From assembly GCA_016490735.1 (NCBI GenBank), contig JAEMWC010000159.1, positions 227,501-291,500 on the forward strand: 64,000 bases of DNA, in the 5' to 3' direction. Shown in pieces: positions 34,109-64,000 of this stretch; within the stretch, counting starts at the first letter, position 1; each line of letters begins with the position of its first letter. The notes under the pieces were generated by a model. It was not told the origin of the DNA, did not search any database, and saw only the letters and a list, made by a program, of their open reading frames with translations. The stretch is from Pachyseris speciosa (taxonomy: Eukaryota > Cnidaria > Anthozoa > Scleractinia > Pachyseridae). Both the position numbers and the translations under genes were made by a program.

Positions 34109-34171
34109 TACATATCAATTCTAAATACATTATAATAGGGGATACATAAAGTACCTACCCTCTGAAGGCCT

Positions 34172-36482
34172 GAATTAGTTACGGATCACGTGTTTCCTGT
34201 TTGGATTGGATTACACGCGGGCTCAAACACTGATCACAGATTTGACCGAACATAGCCGCCCGTGGTTCGATGCCTGTCGTGGCCGTTGTGGTCTGTGATA
34301 GTAAATTTCTTCCTGTTGGCTTCACCGCAAGTTGAACAACAGTTTTAGTCAAGCTGGTTTTTACTGTCATACTATGTTTGCAAAATCCGCTTAAGCACAA
34401 TGCAACAGGAAGCAACGGACGAAGATCGTTTGTCGTCTTGGTAGCCAAGTATACAGATCAAAACAAGGTCGCTGTAATATTCACTAATGGTAGGCCAGAA
34501 CATCGTTGCTTTGTTTCATGCTTCCTTTGCAACAACCAACTTGTGAAGCCTGATATACTCGTTTCATTGGTATTTGTAAGGGTTTTGACTCTTCTTTTAT
34601 CATCAAAGCCAGTTGGCTGACATTAGCGATAAAAATTTCGTCTTCACCTGTAGCTCTTTGCTTAAGACTCGATTAAGTTCTGTTTTTTAAGGCGTAGCGT
34701 CACTGCGCGTCAAACTACCTACACCTTACTTTATTATGATATTAAATTTTGATTCAGTCCCTCAGTTTTGTCAGACGTTGGTTTGGAGTCCGCTGTGGGC
34801 TAGTTTACAGAATTTTAACACGAATAGGTTCTGGTTGTTCAAGCCCTCCATTCGCTAGCTTTGTTCAAATTTGCTGAAGTTTTTACTCTCTCATTTGTTT
34901 TGATTTGTGTTTAATAATTTATCATAACCCGCAAACCTACTCTAGGCTCTCTGTTAGCCAATAAATTCGTTTACACTCTTAGTAGAGGATTAATTAATCC
35001 CGCTAAAGAAAGTTCGTCTATATACATGTAAGCTTATTTCAAATAAGTTTCATTATTTTTACTCTTTTTTAACAATGATAACAGTTATTTACATACAAGC
35101 TGGAATTTGGTTCTTGCACTTGGTATGTTTTTACCCCATGTTTTCTTTTTCCTTACCCTTTAGTTTAGATTTTGTGGCATGCTTTCCACCCAGGAGGAAG
35201 GTTCTTGTTTGACATATAATATTGTAGAGAAAATGAATTTTTATTCCTTCTCAATCATTCACAGGGATGTGGTTTGCCCACTGTATATTGATACTAAAAC
35301 ATAACATCAATAATTGATACTACTCTGTAAAACAGTGTACATACTAAGTGGCACCTTGGCCATGAAATCAAAGTTAGCTAGATGCTTTGATGGGCTGGTG
35401 ATCTTGCAAGAAACATTGTTGCAACATTTGACTTTGAGGCTTGAAAGAATTTTAAAATTAAGCTATGGGTTTTGGTAAAACTCAAGTCTTCAGGAGCTGA
35501 AACAGTAATTGACCCCTTTTAAGTTTTTGTTTTGATTAAAAAAGATTAAAAAAAAGTCATTAAAATACTGTTGACTTCACTCAGAGATGATTCAACACAT
35601 TTGGTTTACATCATCTCATGTCATGGTGAATAATTTATTCAGCTGTGAACAAGTTTTAGACCATTGTTTTCCTAATCAGTAGACATTTTGCCAGCCAAGA
35701 AAAGGTCCATGTTATATTTTCCATGTGTGGAAAAGGTTTCCTGTTTGTTTTCACTTGGCTTTTAGCTTGTGCCATTAGTGTTTCTATATAAACAAATAAA
35801 TATTTGGTAACTTTTGAAAATATTAAGTGAATTACTTTCAGGTTAGTTTCTTAGTTTCAATTTTTTTTTATGTCACATAGTGTTTGTTACTTCAGTTCAG
35901 ATTTTACAATAATTTATTTCAAAAGCTATAACTAATACTTGGCATATGATCTCTCAGCTTGTGCAGTAACATGTAAGTGCACTTTTATTAACAAATTACA
36001 AAGGATGCCAAGTTCAACACAACTTTACCCTAGTGACTATCTTTACGAAGTCTTACTCGCAGTCCATCTTCCATCCATTTATACTGTCATGTGGCAGCAA
36101 ATATTATCCTAAAGAAACATGACATCATGGACCCATCATGGGTCCTTCCAGAAGTCTAATATAATGAAGCAGATTAAAATTCCTATTATAATATCTGATT
36201 CTTTCACAGATTGCAACAGCAGCTGTTGTTACAACCTTGGCACTGATTATAGGGGTTAAATGTGAAATATTTCTACAATAATTAATTTATAAACCTTCAA
36301 ATCTTTCTAGATTCAGTTGGTATACTTAACCTGTTAATTTTTGGAACTCACTACTCAGAGTAAACCTAGACTTTTATATTGTAATTAATTAATGACAATT
36401 CAACTAATAAGTTTAGTTTTCATTACTCTATTGTTATTTCTATAAATATTTTCTCTTCCTTTTTTGTTTTTATTTTTTCCAG
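34172..36482. other. intergenic, upstream of CAMKK2-like gene
   Basis: No coding exon was recognised. The 5' leader exon and promoter of the kinase gene should lie here or further upstream, since the first coding exon opens with a splice acceptor, but no specific site could be fixed. Confidence 0.5.
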
Positions 36483-36528
36483 GGACATACATGTAACAAA
36501 GATACCAGACAATATTGGTTATGTAGAA

Positions 36529-57092
<20,564 letters not shown>

Positions 57093-57576
57093 AACTCAGT
57101 GAACTAGCTGCATGGAAAGAACTCATTTTGATGGTTGTAGCAAACAGATTTTCCTATTACCAAACAGAGAACCTTTTGAATTGAAATATATCTTGAGTGT
57201 ATATAGACAGTAGCAAGATAGTAGTAAAGTTCTAAAGTAAGATAGCTCAAACATTATATGCAATGTATTTTAATTACCAGTTAATACAGATATTACAGAG
57301 TACCTATGTATAAGAAATTTTCATTAACAGAATTTTGCAATAATGAAGGGAGCTGTTTTAGTGCTAAAAGTTTGTGAATTTGGATCGACAAATCTTTCCC
57401 TATTCTAACACAAGTATGACCTTTGCCAAAGCACCAGATTTGTGTGATCTCTGTTAACAAAGTGGAAAGTTTGATGCCACTTTCCTTTCCTCTACTAGGG
57501 TGTTAATTAAGTAAATCAAACGTTTTTCCTTTGTGTGTATTTGAGTTACTTGGGAAAAAGTGCTGAGGTTTTCTAG

Positions 57577-57582
57577 AATAAA
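57577..57582 (+). terminator. polyadenylation signal for CAMKK2-like gene
   Basis: AATAAA about 485 bases after the stop codon, in an AT-rich 3' region. It is the first canonical hexamer seen; others further down are possible. Confidence 0.45.
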
Positions 57583-59596
57583 CTGTGAAATATCTGTAAG
57601 TATGAAGTCTTGCCTACTATGAATTATATATTTATAACAATAACATACCTGGAAGAATGTTCATCAGAGCTTGAAATATTCTGTTCAAAATTTTTTGAAG
57701 GTGTCTTAAATTTCCAATGTAAATAGCTGGATTAATGAACTAGATAGCTACTAAACCCCTATATTGTAACACACACTGTTGACTGTTGCTGCTCACAGCA
57801 GCTTTGCAACTTAGTTAATCAGTTACTAGTGCAAGTTACTTACAACTTCTGAAGTTTCTAACAAGGGCCTTTTATTTTCAAGTGGGTTTTTGTTATTTGT
57901 GTGCACCAAGGTCTAAGGAAACAAATCCCAAGAAAATAATTGATCAAGACATTTAAAGACAAAATTTTAAAGACATCTTCCCCTACCTTACCAAATGAAA
58001 GCCCTTAATTGTTGATACTCTTCAGCCACAGGGGAAATGTATTGCTTAAGGCATTAATTTAAGTGTAAACTACTGTTGCTGGGCCACCTTTTTTGTTGCA
58101 TAATTTGACATTGGTTTTACAGTGTTATCTTCAGTTTTGCCCTTCATTTTAGAAGTAAAAGGGTAAAATTTTATCTATTTTCTTATCAGTAACTATCATA
58201 TGAACACATTATTTCAAAAGGGAAAGAACTCTTTAATGTAAGTATAGTCAGTTTCGGAAAATAGTCCTATTTTATCCTCCTGTGGTACGATTCAAGAAGC
58301 TAATATTTATTCATATTTAACTTTATTTTGTTGTTCTCAATAATGGAAAACATTTTTCCGGGTTTCATTTGATTTACAGAAGCATAAGTAGAGGTTTGCA
58401 GGAATGAGAAGCTTCTGTAATCGTGAGCCATCTGATGTTAGCAAGTATTTCCGCAGGTGTTTGGTATTCTCTGATACCGATGTGTTGCTATAAAAACATG
58501 GAGATGTTTTCTGTTACAGAACAATGTTATAATCACGTGGTTCTCAGACAATAAGAGTGCATGCTCATTGAACATTATTTTACAATGACTACATATTAAG
58601 TTTTGTTTTAGTGTAAACTTCATCCCTCAAATGTCTATTTTTAATGCAAAGGGTTTATTTTCATCAACTAGGGAATAGGAAAAGTGACAAATTAAATTAC
58701 AATTATATCATGAGCTTGATTTTTATTATGTAATAAAGTCTTTAAAATTTTATAAATGCAAAGGTAGTGTTGGTTTTAGTTGCCATTGATGTGGTCTCAG
58801 TCCCATCTACCCTGATAACCTGTTTATTTAATTCCTACCTGCTAGTTATCTGTCGGTGGACTGTTTGTAATCTGTTGCTAACCTGACAGGTCACAGTCAG
58901 CTGACAGATTTATTGGGTAGTTGTTCAAGTTTACCCTGACCACAAATAGATGGCTGGTACAAACCTTTTGTGGGTCAGGAGTAAAACATCTGCCTGTGGC
59001 TTTCCAGTCTCAGGAACTGGAACTGTTAAAAAGAATGAGGGCAGGCAAAAAGACTCGTGAGATCAGATCTTCTGCTATTCCAAATGAACAGATCATGTGA
59101 ACTTCAAATCTTTAGGAGACACCATTTAAAACGTTCATGACAATACAGTCAAGCATTTTGCAGTACAAGATCAAACAACATCTGATCCACAGAGTCCAGC
59201 CTTCATGCAAATTTTAATTATATTTTCTTCTGTTGAGATAAATAGGTATCACAGATCAGTGTTTCCCTTAAGATAATTCCCACAAACATTTAATTTTCTC
59301 ACAAACATTTTCAAAATATCAACTGACTGCGTATCTCAAACAGACCTGTTTTGAAAAGAAAAGTTAAGACATCAGTTTTTGCTTTTTACATGCTCTTTGA
59401 ATACCTGTTAAATGAGCAAACTGATGAAAATGGGAAATTTTTCTACCATTGGGAAAAGTGTTTCCCAGTAGTAAATAAAACTGTGCATATGCTTTTTCCA
59501 GTTCCCGACAAAAATAATTTTCAACATTAAAGTGGTGCCCCTTACAGTCTTGCTTGCTTGCTTGAGGAACGGGCAAAGTTAACCTTGTCTCTATAA
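57583..59596. other. no gene seen
   Basis: Intergenic sequence between two convergent genes (CAMKK2-like on plus, TANGO2 on minus). No coding or RNA signal was recognised. Confidence 0.5.
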
Positions 59597-59873
59597 TAAT
59601 AATAATAACTTTATTTAAGTTTCAAATGTATTTAGTTGAGCACAGATGCTCTACTAATTGGGGAGACTAAATCAAATCAACTCTTAACTAAATCAAATGA
59701 AATCAAATGTTGGTTTTTGGGGGGAGGGGAAAACCGAAGTACCCGGAGAAAAACCTCTCGGAGCAGAGTACAGAACCAACAAACTCAGCCCACTTATGAC
59801 GCCGAGTCTGGGAATAGAACCCGGGACACATTGGTGGAAGGTGAGCGCTCTCGCCACTGCGCTAACTCTGCTT
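59597..59873 (-). mobile_element. tRNA-derived SINE with conserved central domain
   Basis: On the minus strand the head (from about 59873) has A-box-like GAGTTAGCGCAGTGGCGAG and a B-box-like GGGTTCTATTCCC. The body has 'ctctgctccgagaggttttt' and 'cgggtacttcggttttcccc', resembling a central domain seen in several metazoan SINEs. It ends in (ATT)n at 59597-59612. Confidence 0.7.
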
Positions 59874-59980
59874 TCCAGGAAAAACTTATTAATTTTGAAA
59901 TCACAGATTCTGTGTGGGCATGCATGCTTTTACAAAATTAATGAACTCAAGTCAGATGCAGTAACAATTTTTGATAAACG

Positions 59981-62564
59981 TTAACTTTTTTCCATGGCAG
60001 AAACTTTTTTGGCTGGTTCATCTTGTGAACTGGTTCCATTTGTTAAAGATCTTCTCTTTGCTCGCTTTTTATGTACACATGTCCCTTCTACAAACTCAGC
60101 ATTGCCCATGTTGTTCACTGATCCATTTAGTTGTAAATTCTCCTTAGCTGTGCGTGACGCATCATCTGTGTCCTGAATGTCAAACTCATAAGTGCCCAGT
60201 CCCCACTCTGCTTTGTCTGGGTCTGTAGCACCATCCTCCATAGTACACTCGACATAAGTAGCATGTCCCTTGGCATCCACTAATATTACTGTGTTTGTTC
60301 TACAAATTTTGAAAAATAGAATGTTAACTTACAATATTCATCATTATATATAAAACACTCAGTGATGATTCATCAGCATGTATCCACTAGTAAGATTTGG
60401 CCGTATGATATGTTGGATGAACAGACTGGTTGAAAACAAATAAATCAGTATTTGATGTAGCAGGTGGCACCATCAATGTACAGATCCAGTCCAACATTTC
60501 ATCATTTTACAGACATCAGTCTTATTTTCAGCTCTTGAGAGATATAAAACACCCAATTTCTTACTACAATTACCCCAGGGGTGGGGGGAATGGCAGAAAA
60601 GAGTTAACAATAATTTATGCTTGAGAGTTGATATAAGAAACTGGGGCATAACGCTGTTGGAAGAATTCTTGAAAACTATGACATGTGAAATAAGGACTGA
60701 AGTATAAACCTTTCCTGGAGTAGCACTCATCCTCCACAATAAATAATACACTGGAATGTGCCATAACAGCAAAGAAGAGGCAACAACACATATGTTTGGA
60801 ACATCTTTATAATCTTAGAAAGTACAGGTATTGAAAATATTTCAATAGTTACATTTTATGATAATTATTACCTTGTTCCATATCTCTTCTCTTTAAAGTC
60901 AACAAAGATTGATCGGCATGCATTCACATAATTCATGTAATTCTCATCACACTCTTCATCTTGTGAACCAATAAAATCCTTGTCATCTCCACAATTGAAG
61001 GATCTGTACAGGCAAGGAATCCTGGGTTACTGGCAGCTGGCAGTGATTATATGTAGTATTAAAGAGGATGGTTGAAAGTGTTTAGCAATGAATTTTGTCG
61101 TTGTGATCAAAAGATACCGGCAGACATATTATTATGACCAGGCAGTGATAATAGATATTAGATATGGTGAAAGTGCTTATGAGATACAAAGATGTTTGGG
61201 TAATGATGAGGATGATGGTGATGGTGATGGTGATGATGATGACTATTGACATGGTGGGGGTGGTGATGGTGATCAATGATTATAGTGATGAAGACAGTAA
61301 CAATCCTTATGGCAATAGCAATGGTGATGGTGCAGAAAATGATGGCTTAGGTGACAAAGGAATGTTCATGGTGGGGTGAATGCGTCTAGGAACTTTCACA
61401 GAGTAAGGGTGTATAATGTGAAATGTTGAAATTCCTTTGTCTTCAAACCTAAATATTCATGATTTATGAACAATTAGCATTAGGAGACAAAGGAATTTCA
61501 TTTTGACTGTAATTTCAAGTTGACCTATAAAAATTACACCAACCTTTGCCGGACCTTCAGCAATTCCATTAGTTTGTCAATAAGCTCTTGTTTAGTGTAG
61601 TTTTCATCTAGTATACCAGAAAATCTTTCTCTGCCATACACCATTTTGGGCCAGGAACAATTCAGCACTTTATTTGACAAGACATGAATTCCAGGTTTCA
61701 ACATCTTGATATCCTTTTCTTCAACATTGCAGTACCAGCCCACCTTGGAGGCACCAGTTATTGATAATTTGCCCACCAAAAGATTGAATCCATTATACTT
61801 GTCAGCTTTGCTACTTACACTCTGTAAATATTCTCTGACATTAATGTCCCCTTGCAAAAAGTCTGGTATAAGATCCCCTCTTCCAATTGCATTTGGTTTA
61901 ATGAACTTTGGTGCCTGTCTGTAGTTGGTGATGGCTCCAAATTTTCCATCTTTCTTTACTCCAAGCCAGGTGCCACCCTCCTTTCCAGGTTCCAGATCCA
62001 TCCCTGTACAAAATGCACCCGCCATCAATCTACATGTTCCAGAAAATAACCCTACCCACCCCATGGCTCACACTCCCCACCCCCTCCCACAATAGACAGA
62101 TTTTTTAGTTGGACTCCATTCCATCCCTCTGGGGAGCAAGTGAACCAGATAAATCTTCCTTCATGCAAGCTACATCCAACCACTATGCAGGGGCTCATTG
62201 GGTTTAACTTTCCATGATCCTTGACCTTCAGAGGTTCTTCCTTGCTCCTATATTTGTGAACCACTAAATAGTCAACTTTCCTCATAACCATGTCTTTTTT
62301 ATGGTTGTATTTGCCTTATTTTCAAATAGTGGACATGACTGTCACAGCTTTTCTAACTGCAACCTAATAAAGTTGAAATTTGAAACCTAAACCCTGCTAG
62401 CAAATGTTTGAAAACATTTTACCTGCAATTATGCTTGGATTTTTGTCCCAAAACTTGGCACTGGCTGTAGGTCTGAAATAAAACTCATCTCTGTTTGAAG
62501 CAATAATAAGACGGTACCCATCAGGACTGGGTTTGTCACAGAAATATAGGAACACGATGCACAT
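59981..62564 (-). CDS. TANGO2: TANGO2 homologue (NRDE-domain protein)
   Basis: Transport and Golgi organisation 2 family, NRDE (Ntn-hydrolase-like) fold; known members act in the cytoplasm and mitochondria and affect lipid and haem handling, with biochemistry still debated. Coding exons in transcript order: 62423-62564, 61544-62003, 60872-61003, 59981-60299. Junctions are GT-AG with consistent phases; the sum is 1053 nt (350 aa plus stop; human TANGO2 is 276). MCIVF places the conserved Cys2 at the N-terminus. ASNRDEF (residues 22-28) is the family signature, followed by EGGTWLG, YNGFNL, LSNKVL and RTNTVILVDAKG. After the usual end near LGTYEFDIQ there are about 60 further residues with a basic cluster HKKRAKRR. 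The start is the only ATG that gives MCI at the N-terminus, and an acceptor at 62583 shows a non-coding 5' exon upstream. Confidence 0.93.
61203..61275. repeat. GAT/GGT microsatellite in TANGO2 intron
   Basis: Imperfect run of 'gatgatggtgatggtgatgg' units between exons at 61003 and 61544. Confidence 0.8.
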
Positions 62565-62582
62565 CTTGATGTTTGTACTTCA

Positions 62583-64000
62583 CCTGAAACATAGGAGGTT
62601 GGCGATAATTATGAAAAGTGTAAAATACAATGAAACAACTTTTATTATGTCTGATCTCCTTCCTCTGCTCCAATATCAATTTCTGAATGTGTAACCTTCA
62701 TTAATGACTTTTCCTTAAGTCAATAAGAGAACAAGGTCGAACAATGAACCTTAATTCATATGCTAAATCAATTTATCCCATTATTTCAAGCACATTAACA
62801 GATGGGCAGATTTTATTTCACTGAGCCAACAACTGTGTACTGGCTTATAAATAAATATTAGGATTAAAATCCTGTAATTAAAAGCAAACAAAGCCTTTAT
62901 ACAGCCAGTCTAATGAGTGCCTGATGATTTCATTAATCAAATCTGTTTAAATTGCACACTACTGAATAGCAGGCAGTTGCCTTCAATAACATCTACTGAG
63001 CACTCATTGCCTTTGCCTCCTTTCCCAGGGAGACTAAAATGACACATTTGCAATTGTATTGTCCACTTTTGTCAATCAGAATTTTTTCGGTTCATGGATA
63101 TGAAGGTGTTGCTTGATTGATGTGGTGTCACAAGAAATACTGACGCTTGCCCTAATGGCCATTTAACCAAAGTAGAAAGAGACTGGCAAATAAGTACAAG
63201 AAAATCTCAAGATCGAGAAATACTACAGACAATACACCTCTGTTGAGATTACAATATACATGTACAGTGTCAGAGAACTTGCAAATTGTGATTTCTGCCA
63301 CTCACAGTTGGGTGCCCTCTGGCCAATGATCACTACAAATTACTGTTCATATGCAAATGTTTAAATTTTGTGCACTTCAGGCACGTGATAAAGTCACAAT
63401 TTGATCACATAAACTTACATCCCAACTACTTTCATTCATTTTTCTGCGTGCAAATGAGTTTTGACTGAAAAAACAGTGCAGAATTAATAAAGATTAGAAA
63501 TAAATCATCATAGCATTCAGAATGCTATGTCAATATCGAAATTTTTTATAATTAACTAGCTTACAAAAACTTCAAATTATAAACTTAACGTTTTGGAACA
63601 ATGTAAGCTTAAACTTTCTCATTTTTCATCATGAAACTTCCGTAGTCGCCATGAAAACTTGCAGACGGCTTTTGTTGTAATTGAGTTCACGCATTAACGC
63701 GAAATTAAAGTTTGAATAACTTCAGTGAGATCAGTTAAGCTTATATTTAGCACAGCACTTGGTAAGAAAGCAAGATTATAAAGGAAGGCTCAATTAAAAC
63801 AAACCACAGCCAGGTATAGTAGAGATGCCGAAAAAGTATGAGGCTTTGGATCACAAGATAAGCTGACTCACGCTATGTTTACTGCTTCCTACTGTTCTTC
63901 GTTCTGGTCTATTGCTTCGCTTTTGTTCAGATCCGCTTGTGAATTCAGAAAATTCATGTCCTAGCCGATGCAACCAATGATACAATGGTCCCACTCCCTG
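62583..64000. other. upstream region of TANGO2; no coding exon seen
   Basis: The acceptor at 62583-62585 implies a leader exon further up on the minus strand, but none could be fixed. A plus-strand ATG near 63825 (MPKKYEALDHKIS then stop) is too short to call. No promoter motif is clear. Confidence 0.45.

Larger units (their letters stand above)
21312..34161. mobile_element. 12.85-kb inverted-repeat block with minisatellite arms (putative large transposon)
   Basis: The left end (from about 21316: AGCGTAGCTACTTCATGTAT) and the reverse complement of the right end (AGGGTAGGTACTTTATGTAT) are inverted copies. They stay nearly identical for the next 70 bases or so before entering minisatellite. 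The left array (to 24413) and right array (from 31027) have opposite orientation and similar length, about 3.05 kb each. The 10-bp direct repeat CTGAAGGCCT lies outside both ends (21302-21311, 34162-34171), like a target-site duplication. Between the arms are a degraded LINE, two MITEs and an OTU-protease frame. No transposase is recognised, so a non-autonomous element is the best reading. An inverted duplication by another route is possible. The left end has about 4 extra bases relative to the right, leaving the exact boundary open. Confidence 0.65.

Noticed and set aside
31034..34149. Long reading frames across the right array
   Set aside because: Same reason as for the left array; they are by-products of stop-free tandem repeats.
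34378..34620. Possible first exon of the kinase gene
   Set aside because: The 80-codon frame has no recognisable motif and no donor giving a phase match to 36483 could be shown.

Overview
This is eukaryotic, AT-rich, intron-rich DNA from a metazoan. Three conserved animal genes with canonical GT-AG introns can be rebuilt exon by exon, and the intergenic and intronic space is full of MITEs, tRNA-derived SINEs, non-LTR (LINE) fragments and Penelope-like elements. The style of the repeats (tRNA-headed SINEs, many 3-bp-TSD MITEs, PLEs with GIY-YIG, an OTU-protease gene inside a mobile-looking block) fits an anthozoan cnidarian, most likely a stony coral. That assignment is inference; no species-level marker is present.

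Layout. 1-6.5 kb: repeat-rich, no gene recognised. 6.6-16.9 kb (minus): myo-inositol oxygenase (MIOX), seven coding exons, all iron ligands present, 298 aa; its introns hold a pogo-like element, a 5'-truncated Penelope-like element with inverted flanking repeats, and two SINEs. 17-21.3 kb: minisatellite, MITEs, palindromes and an internally deleted LINE. 21.3-34.2 kb: the most unusual part, a block of about 12.85 kb whose two ends are inverted copies of each other. Each end leads into about 3 kb of a 10-bp minisatellite, the two arrays have opposite orientation, and the block is bounded by a 10-bp direct repeat. Inside it lie an OTU-type cysteine protease gene, a degraded LINE and two MITEs. 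36.5-57.1 kb (plus): calcium/calmodulin-dependent protein kinase kinase (CAMKK2-like), 18 coding exons, 550 aa. 60.0-62.6 kb (minus): TANGO2 (NRDE domain), four coding exons, 350 aa with a C-terminal extension.

The three host genes look intact in exon phase and in key residues, and nothing indicates a shared pathway; they are ordinary neighbours. The mobile DNA has clear relative ages: the LINE pre-dates the MITE inserted into it, a foldback repeat near 18 kb pre-dates the MITE inside it, and a TA-flanked element at 40.9-42.3 kb holds another nested element. The best candidate for something undescribed is the 12.85-kb inverted-repeat block, read here as a large, probably non-autonomous, transposon-like unit with minisatellite arms and an OTU protease cargo. 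No transposase was recognised in it.
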